A stretch of DNA of 64,000 nt from Crenobacter oryzisoli (GCF_030385785.1 NZ_JAUEDK010000020.1:1-64000), one strand, 5' to 3'; shown: positions 45,448 to 56,329, numbered from the stretch's first letter. Numbers and translations are program-made. The notes: generated by a model not told the origin, from the sequence alone.

Positions 45448-46449
45448 ATGTCGTTGCAAGCTGATGGGGGGCGCGCTAAAGCGGCCTGCCTGGTGCTGCT
45501 GATCGCCGCGCTGGCCGGCCTGTTATTGCTAGAGGGCAGTGCAAGCCTGGAGTTCGGGTTGTTTGCGCTGTTGGCGCTGGGGCTGCAGGCCTGGGTCGTT
45601 CGAGGGGCCAAGGCCCGGTTGGAAGTAGCGGATTATTACGTCGAGCCGCTGCAAGAAGGTACGGCCACACCGACGTTGATTCAATCCGCTCCGTCGCGCC
45701 GTGATGAGGTGCTGCCGACGGTCCGCGATCACCTCGGCCGGCTGCGCGAACGCTGCGAAGGGCTGAGCGAGGAGTCGGAGCAGTTGTCCGGCCTGGTCGA
45801 GCAGTCGATGAACTTCATCGGGCGTGCCAGCGAGCTGGCCAAGGCCTCCGGCGAACGGGTGCAGGCCAGTGTGGGGGCAGTTGGCGAGGCGGCCAAGGTG
45901 ATCGACAGCCTGGCCGAGCATACCCGGCACAGCGCCGAGGTGTTCGATGACCTGTCGAGTCAGTCGGAGCGCATCAGTCGCATCGTCGGCAGCATCCAGG
46001 AAATCGCCAAGCAGACCAATCTGTTGGCGTTGAACGCGGCGATCGAGGCGGCGCGCGCCGGCGAGTCGGGGCGCGGTTTCGCGGTGGTGGCGGACGAGGT
46101 GCGCAAGTTGGCCGAACGCGCCAACGCATCGAGCGAAGAGATCGGTCAGATCGCCGACGGATTGAGCCGCACTGCGCACAGCGCCGGTGCCGGGGTGGAG
46201 GCGGCGCGGACCAGCACCGAGCATGGGCTGGCGCGGGCGCATGAGGCGGAAAGCGCGATGCGCCAGATCGAGCAGGGCGCGCAGCAGCGGGTGCAGATGG
46301 TGTTCGGCACGAACAGCCTGCTCGTGCAGCAGCAGACGATCAGCAACCAGCTGCGAAAGGACTTACTCGGACTGGTCGACGAGGCGGAGCGGGCGCTGCA
46401 GCTTTTGAAGCCGTTGTTGGACGAGGTGCGGACGGCTAGGGCTGCTTAG
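45448..46449 (+). CDS. Short methyl-accepting chemotaxis-type receptor without a ligand domain
   Basis: A 333-residue receptor. Two adjacent membrane helices lie at about 11-29 and 33-50 with almost no periplasmic loop, then a linker, then the signalling domain with the hairpin tip [20 protein letters not shown] and [20 protein letters not shown] (about 180-240). No PAS, 4HB, Cache or HAMP domain is visible. It must sense inside the cell or membrane, or through a partner. It is same-strand and 211 bases downstream of the porin gene of the aromatic operon, so taxis toward aromatic acids is plausible. TGAGGAAAAC precedes the ATG. Confidence 0.87.
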   Translation: MSLQADGGRAKAACLVLLIAALAGLLLLEGSASLEFGLFALLALGLQAWVVRGAKARLEVADYYVEPLQEGTATPTLIQSAPSRRDEVLPTVRDHLGRLRERCEGLSEESEQLSGLVEQSMNFIGRASELAKASGERVQASVGAVGEAAKVIDSLAEHTRHSAEVFDDLSSQSERISRIVGSIQEIAKQTNLLALNAAIEAARAGESGRGFAVVADEVRKLAERANASSEEIGQIADGLSRTAHSAGAGVEAARTSTEHGLARAHEAESAMRQIEQGAQQRVQMVFGTNSLLVQQQTISNQLRKDLLGLVDEAERALQLLKPLLDEVRTARAA

Positions 46450-46558
46450 CGTGCCTTTCCAAGGGGCGAACAAATCAAAATAGCGATGACTTATCGCCAA
46501 AGGAGAAGCTATTGCTATTTGAGATAAAAAATGGCGAAAGCCATATGGAATCAAGGTC

Positions 46559-48184
46559 ATGACATTGAAGAATCTCAAAGTTGGCACGCGCTTGGCCATG
46601 CTGCTGGGAGGGATGATCACGCTGATGCTGATCATGATGGGGGCAGGCCTCACTGGGATGGCGGCAATGCAGGACAAGATCGACATGGTCACTGCCAACC
46701 GCCTTCCCAATATATTGCTGCTCCACAAAGGGCAGGCCGGTATCAGCGCCATTCGTCTTGCGACACGTGACTTTATGCTGGCGACGACGCCCGAAGAAAG
46801 ACTCAGTGGCAAGCAGAAAATACTGGCGACCAGAGCGGCGACAGGCGATATCTGGGCACGGCTCAAACCCACGTTGACCGATCCGAATGCCATCAAGCTC
46901 TTGGAGCAGATTCAGCAGAGACACAATGAGTTTGGTTTGGCCCAGGATCGAGTCTTCAGCCTGAACGAAACAGGGAAAATGGATGAGGTCAAAGCGGTCA
47001 TTGCCAATGCGGCCCAGGGTATCCGGACCTACCAAGCGCTGGTTGACCGCCTGGCGACATGGCAAAGCGAGTTAGCGCAACAGTCAGGGCAGGAGGCTCA
47101 GGCGGGTTTCTACCGTGCCCGCACGATCCTGATCGTTAGCAGTGGCATCGGCATCGTGCTGTCCTTCATCTTGGGGCTGATGATCTCGAAGAGCATTACC
47201 CGTCCACTCGGCCAAGCGGTCGAGGCCGCCAATCAACTGGCAAGCGGCGACCTGTCGGTCCGCCTGCATGCTGATACCCGGGATGAGACAGGGCTGCTGC
47301 TGAAGGCCCTGGATCAGATGGCCGGTAAGTTGTCGCAAGTCATCGGAGAGGTCAGTGCAGCCACCGAGGTGGTAACGGGTTCGGCTGGGCACCTGTCGAC
47401 TGCCGCCAAACAGGTTTCCATTGCCACGGAGGCTCAAGCCAATGCGACAGCCTCGTCTGCAGCGGCTGTGGAACAATTGTCGGTCAGCATCGACCGGGTT
47501 TCTGCTTCCGCACAGGAGGTCACGGTGAAAGTGACCGAAGCGGGCCACCTGGCGACAACGAGTGTGAGTAATGTCGATTCGGCGACCGGTCAGGTCAAGG
47601 CCGTGGCCAAGTCGATCGATGCGTCTGCCAATGAGATCAGGGTGCTTTCCCATTCCGTCCTGCAGATTGGCGATTTGGCGACGGTAATCAAAGACATCGC
47701 CGACCAGACTAACCTGCTGGCCCTGAACGCAGCGATTGAAGCGGCCAGAGCCGGCGAGCAAGGCCGAGGGTTTGCCGTTGTGGCGGACGAGGTTCGCAAA
47801 CTCGCAGAGAAAACCACGGGGTCAGTTCAGGAAATCGACGGTATGATCCAAGCCATACAGCGTGGTGCGATGGATGCGGCAACCGGTATGCAGCACAACA
47901 CCACGGTGGCAGGTCACGTGGTATTGCTGTCGGAGGGGGCCAGTGCCTCAATCCAGGCGGCAAATGATGCGTCCACGCAGGTGATTCAACTCATTCGCGA
48001 GATAGCTGATGCGCTTGAAGAACAGAAAGTGGCATCCGTAAATTTGGCTCAGAATGTCGAAGCAATCGCTCAGATGTCAGATGAAAATACTTCAGCCACC
48101 CATTCTGTTGCCGAGACTTCTCACGATCTCGCGACAGCAGCAAATCGGCTCAAAGCGTCAGTAGACTTTTTCCGATTGGCATAA
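46559..48184 (+). CDS. Methyl-accepting chemotaxis protein (4HB type)
   Basis: A 541-residue receptor of classical layout: first membrane helix about 13-33, periplasmic four-helix-bundle-like domain about 34-185, second helix about 190-210 ([20 protein letters not shown]), HAMP linker about 212-265, and signalling domain with [20 protein letters not shown] and [20 protein letters not shown]. Ligand unknown. AAGG lies just before the ATG but spacing is short. It lies between the aromatic operon and a repeat-rich gap and has no CheW/CheA neighbour. Confidence 0.93.
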   Translation: MTLKNLKVGTRLAMLLGGMITLMLIMMGAGLTGMAAMQDKIDMVTANRLPNILLLHKGQAGISAIRLATRDFMLATTPEERLSGKQKILATRAATGDIWARLKPTLTDPNAIKLLEQIQQRHNEFGLAQDRVFSLNETGKMDEVKAVIANAAQGIRTYQALVDRLATWQSELAQQSGQEAQAGFYRARTILIVSSGIGIVLSFILGLMISKSITRPLGQAVEAANQLASGDLSVRLHADTRDETGLLLKALDQMAGKLSQVIGEVSAATEVVTGSAGHLSTAAKQVSIATEAQANATASSAAAVEQLSVSIDRVSASAQEVTVKVTEAGHLATTSVSNVDSATGQVKAVAKSIDASANEIRVLSHSVLQIGDLATVIKDIADQTNLLALNAAIEAARAGEQGRGFAVVADEVRKLAEKTTGSVQEIDGMIQAIQRGAMDAATGMQHNTTVAGHVVLLSEGASASIQAANDASTQVIQLIREIADALEEQKVASVNLAQNVEAIAQMSDENTSATHSVAETSHDLATAANRLKASVDFFRLA

Positions 48185-48335
48185 TCGCTCGGTAGCAGTG
48201 GATTTACTCGGCGCCCAGTCCCAGGCGGCGAAGCAATCATAGTCAGAAGCAATCATAGTTAAATGGCGATGGATGATTGCCTTCATCGCCGCAAAAATCC
48301 TGCTGTAGCGCTACGTCTCCTTGCCGTATTGTTTA

Positions 48336-48412
48336 GAGCCGCTAACAAAACTCAGCGAAGCGGCGTCGGCGCGCTATGCAGCAAACGTTGCTCTGAATTT
48401 TGTAAGCGGCGC
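48336..48412. repeat. Family B inverted-repeat element, copy 3 (short)
   Basis: 77 bases, ends GAGCCGCTAACAAAAC and ATTTTGTAAGCGGCGC, flanked by TTA on both sides (48333-48335 and 48413-48415). Confidence 0.75.
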
Positions 48413-48907
48413 TTAGCCACCCTATGCTTGATGCCCTCCCATTCCTCCTCTCGCCAGCATCCTGTTGGCGTACGGCCTCAGTAGACGCTGTTCTCTGGCT
48501 AGGATGGTAGCGAATGCGTACCGTCAATGATGTTCGCCGACGATTGAGCATGTGGACGTCGAGCACGACCCAAGCCAAACCAGCCCGTTGCCCCAGGTTG
48601 TGACTCCGGCCGATGCTCTGCCGCCGCGCTCAAATCGTCCCGCATATTGAGCGTCCGGCAGAGCCGGATGGCCGCGTCGGGGAAGGTCGATCAGCGTCCT
48701 CGCTTGCGGTCGCGCAGCGATGCCACTGGCCCTATCAGTCAATGACTCACTGGTTTGAGGGCGGCGTTATAGCCACTGTCAATGAGGGAGCTGCGGCATG
48801 TGACCAAGGCAGCGGACAATGTCGTCAAACTCCTATCGTCGGATAACCTGCAAGAGGTGATTTTGCAACAAAGTCATGCGGTTATACATGAACTATGCTG
48901 TTTCTTA

Positions 48908-49050
48908 GAGCCTGTTCACGATCTGCTGCAGGCGGGTGATCCTGCGTTGAAATGACGCTCAATATGCTTATCTATTTGATAGGCATATTCCGCTTTTTCG
49001 CGTCATTTCGCCTTGGCTGACCCTTCGTTCGCGAGATCGTGAGCAGGTTC
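48908..49050. repeat. Family A inverted-repeat element, copy 4
   Basis: 143 bases, ends GAGCCTGTTCACGATCT and AGATCGTGAGCAGGTTC, flanked by TTA on both sides (48905-48907 and 49051-49053). Inner inverted repeats GAAATGACGC / GCGTCATTTC and AATATGC / GCATATT mean the whole element can fold into one long hairpin. Confidence 0.9.
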
Positions 49051-49347
49051 TTAGCGCCGGTCAAAATTCCGAGACGGTTAATCATCGGGGCCCCAGCCTG
49101 AGCCGCCGATCAACGGTCGGCGAAATGCTTCCAATCAGGCAATCCAATTCCACGAACGTAGATACGTCGATACCTTCAGGAGGGCTTTTTGCTGTCCTGG
49201 GGAGCTGCCCAAGCACCCCAATGATCCTGTTTCGAACTTGAGAGAAGTGCCTGCAATCCAATCTGGCCGCTGATCAGACGGGAATCAGAAACGATCGAAG
49301 ACGGCTTGTCGATCATGCGGTCTTCATGTGGTGGAAGGAGAGACGAT

Positions 49348-50829
49348 ATGTCCGGTTCAACGTCTGCGTCTGATACCAAGTCTGGGTCTGGGCCGGTTGC
49401 CACGTCGGCACCCTCAAACAAGCTCCGGCTCGGAGCGCTCACCGCTCTGGTTGTAGGCTCAATGGTCGGCGGAGGGATCTTCTCCCTGCCACAGAACATG
49501 GCTGTCAGCGCCGACGCAGGTGCCGTACTCATCGGCTGGGCCATCACCGCGGTCGGCATGCTCACCCTTGCATTCGTATTCCAGACGCTCGCCAACCGTA
49601 AACCAGAACTGGACGGTGGGGTCTACGCCTATGCGAAGGCCGGGTTCGGCGACTTTATGGGGTTTGGGTCCGCCTGGGGATACTGGATCAGTGCGTGGCT
49701 TGGCAACGTCGGCTATTTCGTCCTGCTGTTCAGTACGGCCGGTTACTTCTTTCCGATATTCGGGGAGGGCAATACGCCGGTCGCCATTGTTTGTTCGTCG
49801 GTATTGCTCTGGTGTGTGCACTTCCTCGTCCTGCGCGGGATTAAGGAAGCCGCATTCGTCAATCTTGTGACAACCGTCGCCAAGATCGTACCGCTGTGTC
49901 TGTTCATTCTGCTGTGCCTGTTCGCATTCAAGTTCCAGATATTCACCGCGGATTTCTGGGGCCAGCAAAATCCGAAGCTAGGCAGCGTTACCAACCAGGT
50001 TCGCAACATGATGCTTGTGACAGTCTGGGTGTTCATCGGCATCGAAGGCGCAAGCATTTTCTCAGCACGTGCCGAAAAGCGTACCGACGTGGGTAAGGCG
50101 ACCGTCATCGGCTTTGTTGGGGTGTTGTTTCTGTTGGTGCTGGTGAACGTGCTCTCGCTCGGCGTCATGACCCAGCCTCAGTTGGCGGTACTGCAGAACC
50201 CTTCGATGGCCGGCGTGCTCGAACATGTTGTGGGTCACTGGGGGGCTATCCTAATTAGCGTCGGTCTCGTCATCTCTCTGGCGGGGGCATTGCTGTCATG
50301 GGTGCTGCTGTGTGCAGAAATCATGTTCTCGGCGGCGCGTGATCACACGATGCCGACGTTCCTGCACAAGGAAAACGCGAAAAAAGTACCCGCCAACGCT
50401 CTGTGGCTGACAAACGGGATGGTCCAGTTGTTCCTAGTGATCACGATGTTCTCCAAGGGCACCTATCTGTCGCTGATCTATCTGTCGACATCGATGATCC
50501 TGCTGCCTTATTTCTGGTCTGCTGCTTATGCCCTGCTGCTCGCGGTACGGGGCGAGACCTACGCAGGTGAGAGCCAGGAACGCAATAAGGACTTGGTCAT
50601 CTCAGCCATCTCCGTGATTTACGCAGTCTGGCTCCTCTATGCAGGTGGCCTCAAATACGTGCTGTTGTCAGCGCTTCTGTATGCGCCGGGTGCATTGCTC
50701 TTTGCCAAGGCGAAGCGTGAGGTTGGACAACCTGTTTTCACCTCGATCGAAAAAATCATCTTTGTGGTAGTGGTAATCGGTGCGTTGATTGCCGCATTTG
50801 GCCTCTACAAGGGTTTTCTCACGCTGTAA
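49348..50829 (+). CDS. arcD: Arginine/ornithine antiporter
   Basis: A 493-residue APC-type antiporter that exchanges external arginine for internal ornithine. It has about 12 membrane helices; the first contains [20 protein letters not shown], and [20 protein letters not shown] and [20 protein letters not shown] are typical. The N-terminal 25 residues are a Ser/Thr/Gly-rich cytoplasmic tail. GGAAGGAGAGACG precedes the ATG at 49348. It is first of arcDABC, with arcA 16 bases downstream, the Pseudomonas/Burkholderia gene order. Confidence 0.93.
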   Translation: MSGSTSASDTKSGSGPVATSAPSNKLRLGALTALVVGSMVGGGIFSLPQNMAVSADAGAVLIGWAITAVGMLTLAFVFQTLANRKPELDGGVYAYAKAGFGDFMGFGSAWGYWISAWLGNVGYFVLLFSTAGYFFPIFGEGNTPVAIVCSSVLLWCVHFLVLRGIKEAAFVNLVTTVAKIVPLCLFILLCLFAFKFQIFTADFWGQQNPKLGSVTNQVRNMMLVTVWVFIGIEGASIFSARAEKRTDVGKATVIGFVGVLFLLVLVNVLSLGVMTQPQLAVLQNPSMAGVLEHVVGHWGAILISVGLVISLAGALLSWVLLCAEIMFSAARDHTMPTFLHKENAKKVPANALWLTNGMVQLFLVITMFSKGTYLSLIYLSTSMILLPYFWSAAYALLLAVRGETYAGESQERNKDLVISAISVIYAVWLLYAGGLKYVLLSALLYAPGALLFAKAKREVGQPVFTSIEKIIFVVVVIGALIAAFGLYKGFLTL

Positions 50830-50845
50830 TTTCAGGAGTAGCATG

Positions 50846-52102
50846 ATGAGCACGGACACAGTCAGCTTGGGCGTTCACTCCGAAGCCGGCAAGCTACGTA
50901 AGGTCATGGTTTGCTCGCCGGGGCTGGCCCACACACGTCTGACACCGAGCAATTGCGACGAACTATTGTTCGATGACGTGATCTGGGTCAGTCAGGCAAA
51001 GCGCGATCACTTCGACTTTGTGACGAAGATGCGCGAGCGTGGCGTCGAAGTGGTGGAAATGCATAACCTGTTGACTGAAACGGTGCAGATCCCGGAAGCG
51101 CTGAAATGGATTCTCGATCGCAAAGTTCGATCCAATACCGTTGGCGTAACCTTGGTGAGCGAAGTGCGGTCATGGCTTGAAAGCCTCGAACCTCGAAAGA
51201 TCGCGGAGTTTCTGATTGGTGGCGTGGTTGCCGAAGATATTCCCGACAGTTCGAATACCAGCACGCTCAAGATGTTCCGTCAGTATCTGGGGCATTCGGG
51301 CTTTGTTCTGCCTCCACTGCCCAATACCCAGTTCACCCGTGACACGACCTGCTGGATTTACGGCGGCGTTTCGTTGAATCCGATGTACTGGCCGGCACGC
51401 CGTCAGGAGACGCTGCTCGCCACTGCCATCTACAAGTTCCATCCCGACTTCGCGAGTAAACAGTTCGAGGTCTGGTACGGCGACCCGGATGCCGACCATG
51501 GTGCGGCCACGCTGGAAGGCGGTGACGTGATGCCGATCGGCAAGGGGACCGTCCTCATTGGCATGGGCGAGCGCACCAGCCGGCAGGCCATCGGCGAACT
51601 TGCGCAGAACCTGTTCGCCAAGGGCGGGGCTGAACGGATCATCGTGGCCGGCTTGCCCAAATCCCGTGCCGCAATGCATCTGGACACGGTGTTCAGCTTC
51701 TGCGACCGCGATCTCGTGACGATCTTCCCCGAAGTCGTCAACGCGATTGTGCCGTTCTCCATACGCCCGGACGACGCTAGCCCTTCGAAGCTCAGCATTC
51801 GCCATGAAGAAAAACCCTTCGTCGAGGTGGTGGGCGAAGCGCTGGGGCTGCCAAAACTGCGCGTGGTGGAGACCGGCGGCAATGCATTTGCGGCCGAGCG
51901 GGAGCAATGGGACGACGGCAACAACGTGGTCTGCATAGAGCCGGGCGTGGTGGTCGGATACGACCGTAACACGTACACCAATACGCTGCTGCGCAAGGCG
52001 GGTGTCGAGGTCATCACCATCATCGCGAGCGAACTGGGCCGCGGACGTGGGGGTGGCCATTGCATGACCTGCCCGATCATCCGGGACCCGATCGATTACT
52101 GA
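50846..52102 (+). CDS. arcA: Arginine deiminase
   Basis: A 418-residue arginine deiminase, which hydrolyses arginine to citrulline and ammonia. Family start [20 protein letters not shown], then [18 protein letters not shown]. The catalytic set is complete: [24 protein letters not shown] (His, Asp) and the nucleophile Cys in [19 protein letters not shown]. Two adjacent ATGs occur (50843, 50846); the second has better spacing from AGGAG and matches relatives. First enzyme of the ADI pathway; ammonia release raises pH and helps acid survival. Confidence 0.97.
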   Translation: MSTDTVSLGVHSEAGKLRKVMVCSPGLAHTRLTPSNCDELLFDDVIWVSQAKRDHFDFVTKMRERGVEVVEMHNLLTETVQIPEALKWILDRKVRSNTVGVTLVSEVRSWLESLEPRKIAEFLIGGVVAEDIPDSSNTSTLKMFRQYLGHSGFVLPPLPNTQFTRDTTCWIYGGVSLNPMYWPARRQETLLATAIYKFHPDFASKQFEVWYGDPDADHGAATLEGGDVMPIGKGTVLIGMGERTSRQAIGELAQNLFAKGGAERIIVAGLPKSRAAMHLDTVFSFCDRDLVTIFPEVVNAIVPFSIRPDDASPSKLSIRHEEKPFVEVVGEALGLPKLRVVETGGNAFAAEREQWDDGNNVVCIEPGVVVGYDRNTYTNTLLRKAGVEVITIIASELGRGRGGGHCMTCPIIRDPIDY

Positions 52103-52159
52103 GTGTGCCGCGTTCGAGGCGACACCCCGCTTACCTGCATTTTGCATTGGAGAAGCGTC

Positions 52160-53170
52160 ATGGCATTTAATCTACGCAATCGCAGCCTCCTGAGTCTGAT
52201 GCATCACAGTACCCGCGAGCTGCGTTACCTACTCGACCTGTCGCGTGACCTGAAGCGTGCCAAATACACCGGCACCGAGCAGCAGCATCTGAAGGGGGTG
52301 AATATCGCGCTCATCTTCGAAAAGACCTCCACGCGTACCCGCTGTGCGTTCGAAGTCGCCGCCTACGACCAAGGGGCGAATGTCACCTATATCGATCCGC
52401 ATTCGTCGCAGATCGGGCACAAGGAGAGCATGAAGGACACCGCGCGCGTGCTCGGCCGCATGTACGACGCGATTGAGTACCGTGGGTTTAGTCAGGAGAT
52501 CGTCGAAGAGCTCGCCAAATATGCCGGCGTGCCGGTATTCAATGGCCTGACCGATGAATACCACCCGACGCAGATGCTCGCCGACGTGCTGACCATGCGC
52601 GAGAACACGGACAAACCGTTGACCTCGATCAGCTATGCGTATCTCGGCGATGCGCGCAACAACATGGGTAATTCGCTGCTGCTGATCGGCGCCAAGCTCG
52701 GGATGGATGTACGGATTGCAGCGCCCAAGGCGCTCTGGCCACATGAAGACCATGTGGCGACGTGCAGGAAGTTTGGCGAGGAAAGCGGTGCGCGCATCCT
52801 GCTGACGGAAGATGCCAAAGCGGCCGTCAAGGGCGTGGATTTCGTGCACACCGATGTCTGGGTGTCGATGGGTGAACCGGTGGAGGCCTGGGGCGAGCGC
52901 ATTAACCTGCTCATGCCTTATCAGGTCAACATGGCGCTAATGAAGGCGGCCGGAAACCCACAGGTGAAGTTCATGCACTGCCTGCCGGCCTTCCACAACA
53001 GCGAGACGGAAGTGGGCAAGCAGATCGCCGCGCAGTATCCCGCACTCGCCAACGGCATCGAGGTGACGGAGGAAGTATTCGAGTCGCCGCTGAACATCGC
53101 GTTCGAGCAAGCGGAAAACCGCATGCACACGATCAAGGCGATTCTGGTGTCGACGCTCGCGGACATCTGA
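52160..53170 (+). CDS. arcB: Catabolic ornithine carbamoyltransferase
   Basis: A 336-residue carbamoyltransferase that phosphorolyses citrulline to ornithine and carbamoyl phosphate in the ADI pathway. The carbamoyl-phosphate loop STRTR is in [20 protein letters not shown], and the ornithine site HCLPAF is in [16 protein letters not shown]. Length and C-terminus match the catabolic form rather than the shorter anabolic ArgF, and its place between arcA and arcC agrees. TTGGAGAAGCGTC precedes the ATG at 52160. Confidence 0.96.
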   Translation: MAFNLRNRSLLSLMHHSTRELRYLLDLSRDLKRAKYTGTEQQHLKGVNIALIFEKTSTRTRCAFEVAAYDQGANVTYIDPHSSQIGHKESMKDTARVLGRMYDAIEYRGFSQEIVEELAKYAGVPVFNGLTDEYHPTQMLADVLTMRENTDKPLTSISYAYLGDARNNMGNSLLLIGAKLGMDVRIAAPKALWPHEDHVATCRKFGEESGARILLTEDAKAAVKGVDFVHTDVWVSMGEPVEAWGERINLLMPYQVNMALMKAAGNPQVKFMHCLPAFHNSETEVGKQIAAQYPALANGIEVTEEVFESPLNIAFEQAENRMHTIKAILVSTLADI

Positions 53171-53267
53171 GTTAATCAAGGCGAAGTCCCTCATCACCGG
53201 CTCGGGGCAGGCCCCTGCAAGGCTTGTCCCGGTGCCGGGCAAAGCGTGCAACGTGAAGGGGTACATC

Positions 53268-54200
53268 ATGCGAATTGTGATTGCGCTGGGTGGCAACGCG
53301 CTGCTGCGGCGCGGCGAACCCATGACGGCCGAAAACCAGCGCGACAACGTGCGAATCGCCGCGCAGCAGATTGCGCAGATCGCACCGGCTAACGAACTCG
53401 TGATCGCTCACGGCAATGGCCCCCAGGTGGGACTACTCGCGCTTCAGGGGGCGGCCTACAAGGAGGTGGAGGCGTATCCGCTCGACGTACTTGGCGCACA
53501 GACCGAAGGCATGATTGGTTACCTGATCGAACAGGAGCTTGGCAACCTGCTGCCGTATGAAGTGCCGTTCGCGACGATTCTGACCCAGGTCGAAGTCGAC
53601 GCGAACGATCCGGCGTTCCAGCATCCCAGCAAGCCGATCGGCCCGGTCTACACGAAGGAAGAGGCGCAACGCCTTGCGGCGGAGAAAGGCTGGAGCATCG
53701 CGCCGGATGGCGACAAGTTTCGCCGCGTGGTGGCGAGTCCGAGGCCGAAACACATCTTCGAGATCCGTCCGGTCAAATGGCTGCTCGAGCGCGGCACGAT
53801 CGTCATCTGCGCCGGCGGTGGCGGCATCCCCACCACGTACGACGAAGACCGCAAGCTCTCCGGCGTCGAAGCGGTGATCGACAAGGACCTGTGCTCCGCG
53901 CTGTTGGCGCAGGAACTCGATGCCGACATGCTGATCATCGCGACTGACGTCAATGCCACTTATATCGACTGGGACAAGCCCACTCGCAAGGCCATCGCGC
54001 AGGCGCATCCGGACGAGTTGGAGAGGCTCGGCTTCGCCGCGGGTTCGATGGGGCCCAAGGTGATGGCGGCCATCGAGTTTGCCCGCAACACGGGCAAGGA
54101 CGCCGTGATCGGCTCGCTGTCGGACATCGTTGCGATCGCACAGCGGAAGGCGGGAACGTGCGTGAGCATTGCTGAACCAGGCATCCGTTACTATCCATAG
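53268..54200 (+). CDS. arcC: Carbamate kinase
   Basis: A 310-residue amino-acid-kinase-fold enzyme that makes ATP from ADP and carbamoyl phosphate, the energy-yielding step of the ADI pathway. Glycine-rich start [18 protein letters not shown], then [34 protein letters not shown] and [34 protein letters not shown] precedes the ATG at 53268. Last of arcDABC; no clear terminator follows. Confidence 0.96.
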   Translation: MRIVIALGGNALLRRGEPMTAENQRDNVRIAAQQIAQIAPANELVIAHGNGPQVGLLALQGAAYKEVEAYPLDVLGAQTEGMIGYLIEQELGNLLPYEVPFATILTQVEVDANDPAFQHPSKPIGPVYTKEEAQRLAAEKGWSIAPDGDKFRRVVASPRPKHIFEIRPVKWLLERGTIVICAGGGGIPTTYDEDRKLSGVEAVIDKDLCSALLAQELDADMLIIATDVNATYIDWDKPTRKAIAQAHPDELERLGFAAGSMGPKVMAAIEFARNTGKDAVIGSLSDIVAIAQRKAGTCVSIAEPGIRYYP

Positions 54201-54242
54201 CCGGCCTGGTAGCACGCCATCAAGAGGCTGGGCGGGATGGGA

Positions 54243-54353
54243 ATGGCGAAGGGCATCGAACGGCGGGGGCTGAACGCCAGCCATGCGCCGTGGTGGGAAC
54301 GTTTCTTCCGCCCGGACTATTCCTGGTCCTACGCATGGGATAACGCCGCCTGA
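54243..54353 (+). CDS. Possible 36-residue small protein
   Basis: A short frame with an unusual aromatic-rich product (NASHAPWWERFFRPDYSWSY). GGGCGGGATGGGA lies upstream. Family unknown. It could be a real small protein translated after arcC or the remnant of a larger gene. Support is only the frame and composition. Confidence 0.3.
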   Translation: MAKGIERRGLNASHAPWWERFFRPDYSWSYAWDNAA

Positions 54354-54410
54354 CGTTTGGGGAAGAGTGTGCCGACAGGTTTCAAAAAGGCCAGCGGATC
54401 GGCCGCACGG

Positions 54411-55319
54411 CTAGTGTTCGTCGAGTTCGGCGAAGCGATCGGCCAGATAGTCAAGCAGTGCGCGCACGCCGGGCAGCAGCCCGCGTCGCGACGGGAATAC
54501 CGCGTGGATCACTCCGCCCTTGGGGTGCCAGTGCGGTAGCAGCCGTACCAGCGAACCATTGGTTAGCGCGTCGTCGACCATCATCGTTGGCAGCGTTACC
54601 ACGCCGTTGCCGGCCAGCGCCGCTTGGCGCAGCGTCAGCATGTCGTCGGTGACCAGGCGCGGCCGGTGGCGCAGTGTGGCGCTGGCGCCGTCCGGGCCGT
54701 CCAGCTGCCACAGGTGTTCTGGTTGTGCCGGGCCTAGGTCGAGGCTGGGCAGCGCGTGCAGGTCGGCCGGTACCGTCGGCGTGCCGTGCCGGGCCAACAG
54801 GGCGGGGCTGGCGACCAGGCACCAGCTGCGCTCGCCCAGTAGCTTCATCACCAGGCCGCTGTCCTCCAGCGGTGGCACGCGCACCCGGATCGCCAGATCG
54901 AAGCCCTCGTCGATCACGTCGACGCGGCGGTTGGTCGCCTCCAGGTGAAGCGTCACCGCCGGATGTTCCGAGAGAAAGTCAGCCAGCATCGCGCCGACCC
55001 GCGAGTGCAGCATCGCCACCGGGCAGGCCAGCCGCACCACGCCGCACGGCTCGGTGCGCATCAGCTCGATCGCCTGCTGCGCCGCCTCGGCCTCGACCAG
55101 CATCGCCTTGCAGTGCGCATAGTAGTGCTGGCCGACATCGGTGACCGAGAAGCGTCGCGTCGAGCGTTGTAGCAGCCGTACGCCGAGCTGTTCCTCGAGC
55201 AGCGCGATGCGCCGGCTCAGCTTCGACTTCGGGATGCCCAGCGCCCGCCCGGCCGGCGCGAAGCCGCGATGGTCGACTACTTGGGCGAAGTAGTAGAGGT
55301 CGTTCAGGTCGGGTTGCAT
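54411..55319 (-). CDS. LysR-family regulator divergent from pirin
   Basis: A 302-residue LysR protein of the type often paired with pirin genes. Helix-turn-helix: GFAPAGRALGIPKSKLSRRI (about 19-38), effector domain from about 92 (GVVRLACPVAMLHSRVGAML). A near-perfect palindrome (GTTCTAC/GTAGAAC) lies 11 bases upstream of its start and inside the divergent promoter, so autoregulation and control of pirin are likely. Inducer unknown. The start is the conserved MQPDLNDLYYFAQVVDHRG. Confidence 0.88.
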   Translation of the reverse strand: MQPDLNDLYYFAQVVDHRGFAPAGRALGIPKSKLSRRIALLEEQLGVRLLQRSTRRFSVTDVGQHYYAHCKAMLVEAEAAQQAIELMRTEPCGVVRLACPVAMLHSRVGAMLADFLSEHPAVTLHLEATNRRVDVIDEGFDLAIRVRVPPLEDSGLVMKLLGERSWCLVASPALLARHGTPTVPADLHALPSLDLGPAQPEHLWQLDGPDGASATLRHRPRLVTDDMLTLRQAALAGNGVVTLPTMMVDDALTNGSLVRLLPHWHPKGGVIHAVFPSRRGLLPGVRALLDYLADRFAELDEH

Positions 55320-55330
55320 CGCGGTTCCAT

Positions 55331-55348
55331 CGTTCTACTGGTAGAACG
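55331..55348. promoter_or_regulatory. LysR operator candidate between LysR and pirin genes
   Basis: CGTTCTAC-TG-GTAGAACG, 8-base perfect arms around a 2-base centre, in the 122-base divergent region. Confidence 0.6.
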
Positions 55349-55441
55349 CTGAGAGTACATTCTGCCGTCTACCGCTGAAAAGTGCCCAGATCTAATCTTC
55401 ACCCATCGCAACGGCCGATCTGGCCCCACCAGGAGACGATG

Positions 55442-56323
55442 ATGAAGCAGATTCTCGGCATCTACAGCAGCCCGCGCAGCCACTGGGTTGGCAATGGCTT
55501 CCCGGTGCGCTCGCTGTTTACCTACGACTCGCACGGTGGGCATGTCAGCCCCTTCCTTCTGTTCGATTACGCCGGCCCGATGGCATTCAAGCCGGCCAAG
55601 AACCAGCGCGGCGTCGGCCAGCATCCGCACCGCGGCTTCGAGACGGTGACCATCGTCTACCAGGGCGAGTTGGAACATCGCGACTCCACCGGCAGCGGCG
55701 GTCGCATCGGCCCGGGTGACGTGCAGTGGATGACCGCCGGTGGCGGCATTGTGCACGAGGAGTTCCACTCCGAGGCCTTCACCCGCGACGGCGGCATGCT
55801 GGAGATGGTGCAGCTGTGGGTGAATCTGCCGGCGAAAGACAAGTTGACCGCGCCGCGCTACCAGACGCTGCTCGACGGCGCGATCCCGAACGTGGCGCTG
55901 CCGGACGAGGCCGGCTCACTGCGGGTGATCGCCGGCGACTACCTCGGCCACCGGGGCCCGGCGCAGACTTTCACGCCGGTTAACGTGTGGGACGTGCGGC
56001 TGAAGTCCGGCCGCAGCACCGAGCTGAGCCTGCCCGAAGGCCACACGCTGGCGCTGGCGGTGCTGCACGGCACGGTGCTGGTCAACGGCGAGCAGGTGGC
56101 GCGCGAGGCGGACTTGGTGATGCTGGCTCGCGAAGGCAGCACCGTGACGCTGGAGGCCAATAATGATGTGACGCTGCTGGTGTTGAGCGGCGAGCCGATC
56201 GACGAGCCCATCGTCGGCTACGGCCCGTTCGTGATGAACAGTCAAGCCGAGATCGCCCAGGCAATCGAGGACTTCAACGCCGGCCGTTTCGGTCAGGTGC
56301 CGGTCGAGATTGCGCTGTCCTGA
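55442..56323 (+). CDS. Pirin family protein (bicupin)
   Basis: A 293-residue pirin, a two-cupin Fe-binding protein; bacterial members include quercetin dioxygenases. Seen: DYAGPMAFKPAKNQRGVGQHP with the metal-binding HPHRGFETVT, DVQWMTAGGGIVHEEFHSEA with the other ligands, and the C-terminal pirin domain VNVWDVRLKSGRSTELSLPE. Two ATGs occur at 55439 and 55442; the second has better spacing from AGGAG. Divergent LysR gene upstream, terminator downstream. Confidence 0.93.
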   Translation: MKQILGIYSSPRSHWVGNGFPVRSLFTYDSHGGHVSPFLLFDYAGPMAFKPAKNQRGVGQHPHRGFETVTIVYQGELEHRDSTGSGGRIGPGDVQWMTAGGGIVHEEFHSEAFTRDGGMLEMVQLWVNLPAKDKLTAPRYQTLLDGAIPNVALPDEAGSLRVIAGDYLGHRGPAQTFTPVNVWDVRLKSGRSTELSLPEGHTLALAVLHGTVLVNGEQVAREADLVMLAREGSTVTLEANNDVTLLVLSGEPIDEPIVGYGPFVMNSQAEIAQAIEDFNAGRFGQVPVEIALS

Positions 56324-56329
56324 GTCTGT

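Larger units (their letters stand above)
48185..49347. other. Repeat-bearing intergenic region upstream of arcD
   Basis: About 1.16 kb with no convincing gene. It holds family B copy 3, family A copy 4 and, at 48300-48332, a piece resembling the inside of family B (CTACGTCTCCTTGCCGTATT), as if one B copy had inserted into another. The last 290 bases should hold the arcD promoter; I looked for an ANR/FNR box (TTGAT-N4-ATCAA) and did not find a good one. Confidence 0.55.

Noticed and set aside
48480-48800. Short frames in the gap before arcD, possibly a decayed gene
   Set aside because: No family resemblance in any frame and no ribosome site; not supportable beyond noting the gap.
49060-49347. 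ANR/FNR box upstream of arcD
   Set aside because: Arc operons are often ANR-controlled, so I looked for TTGAT-N4-ATCAA; only partial matches (GATCA pieces) occur, so none is claimed.
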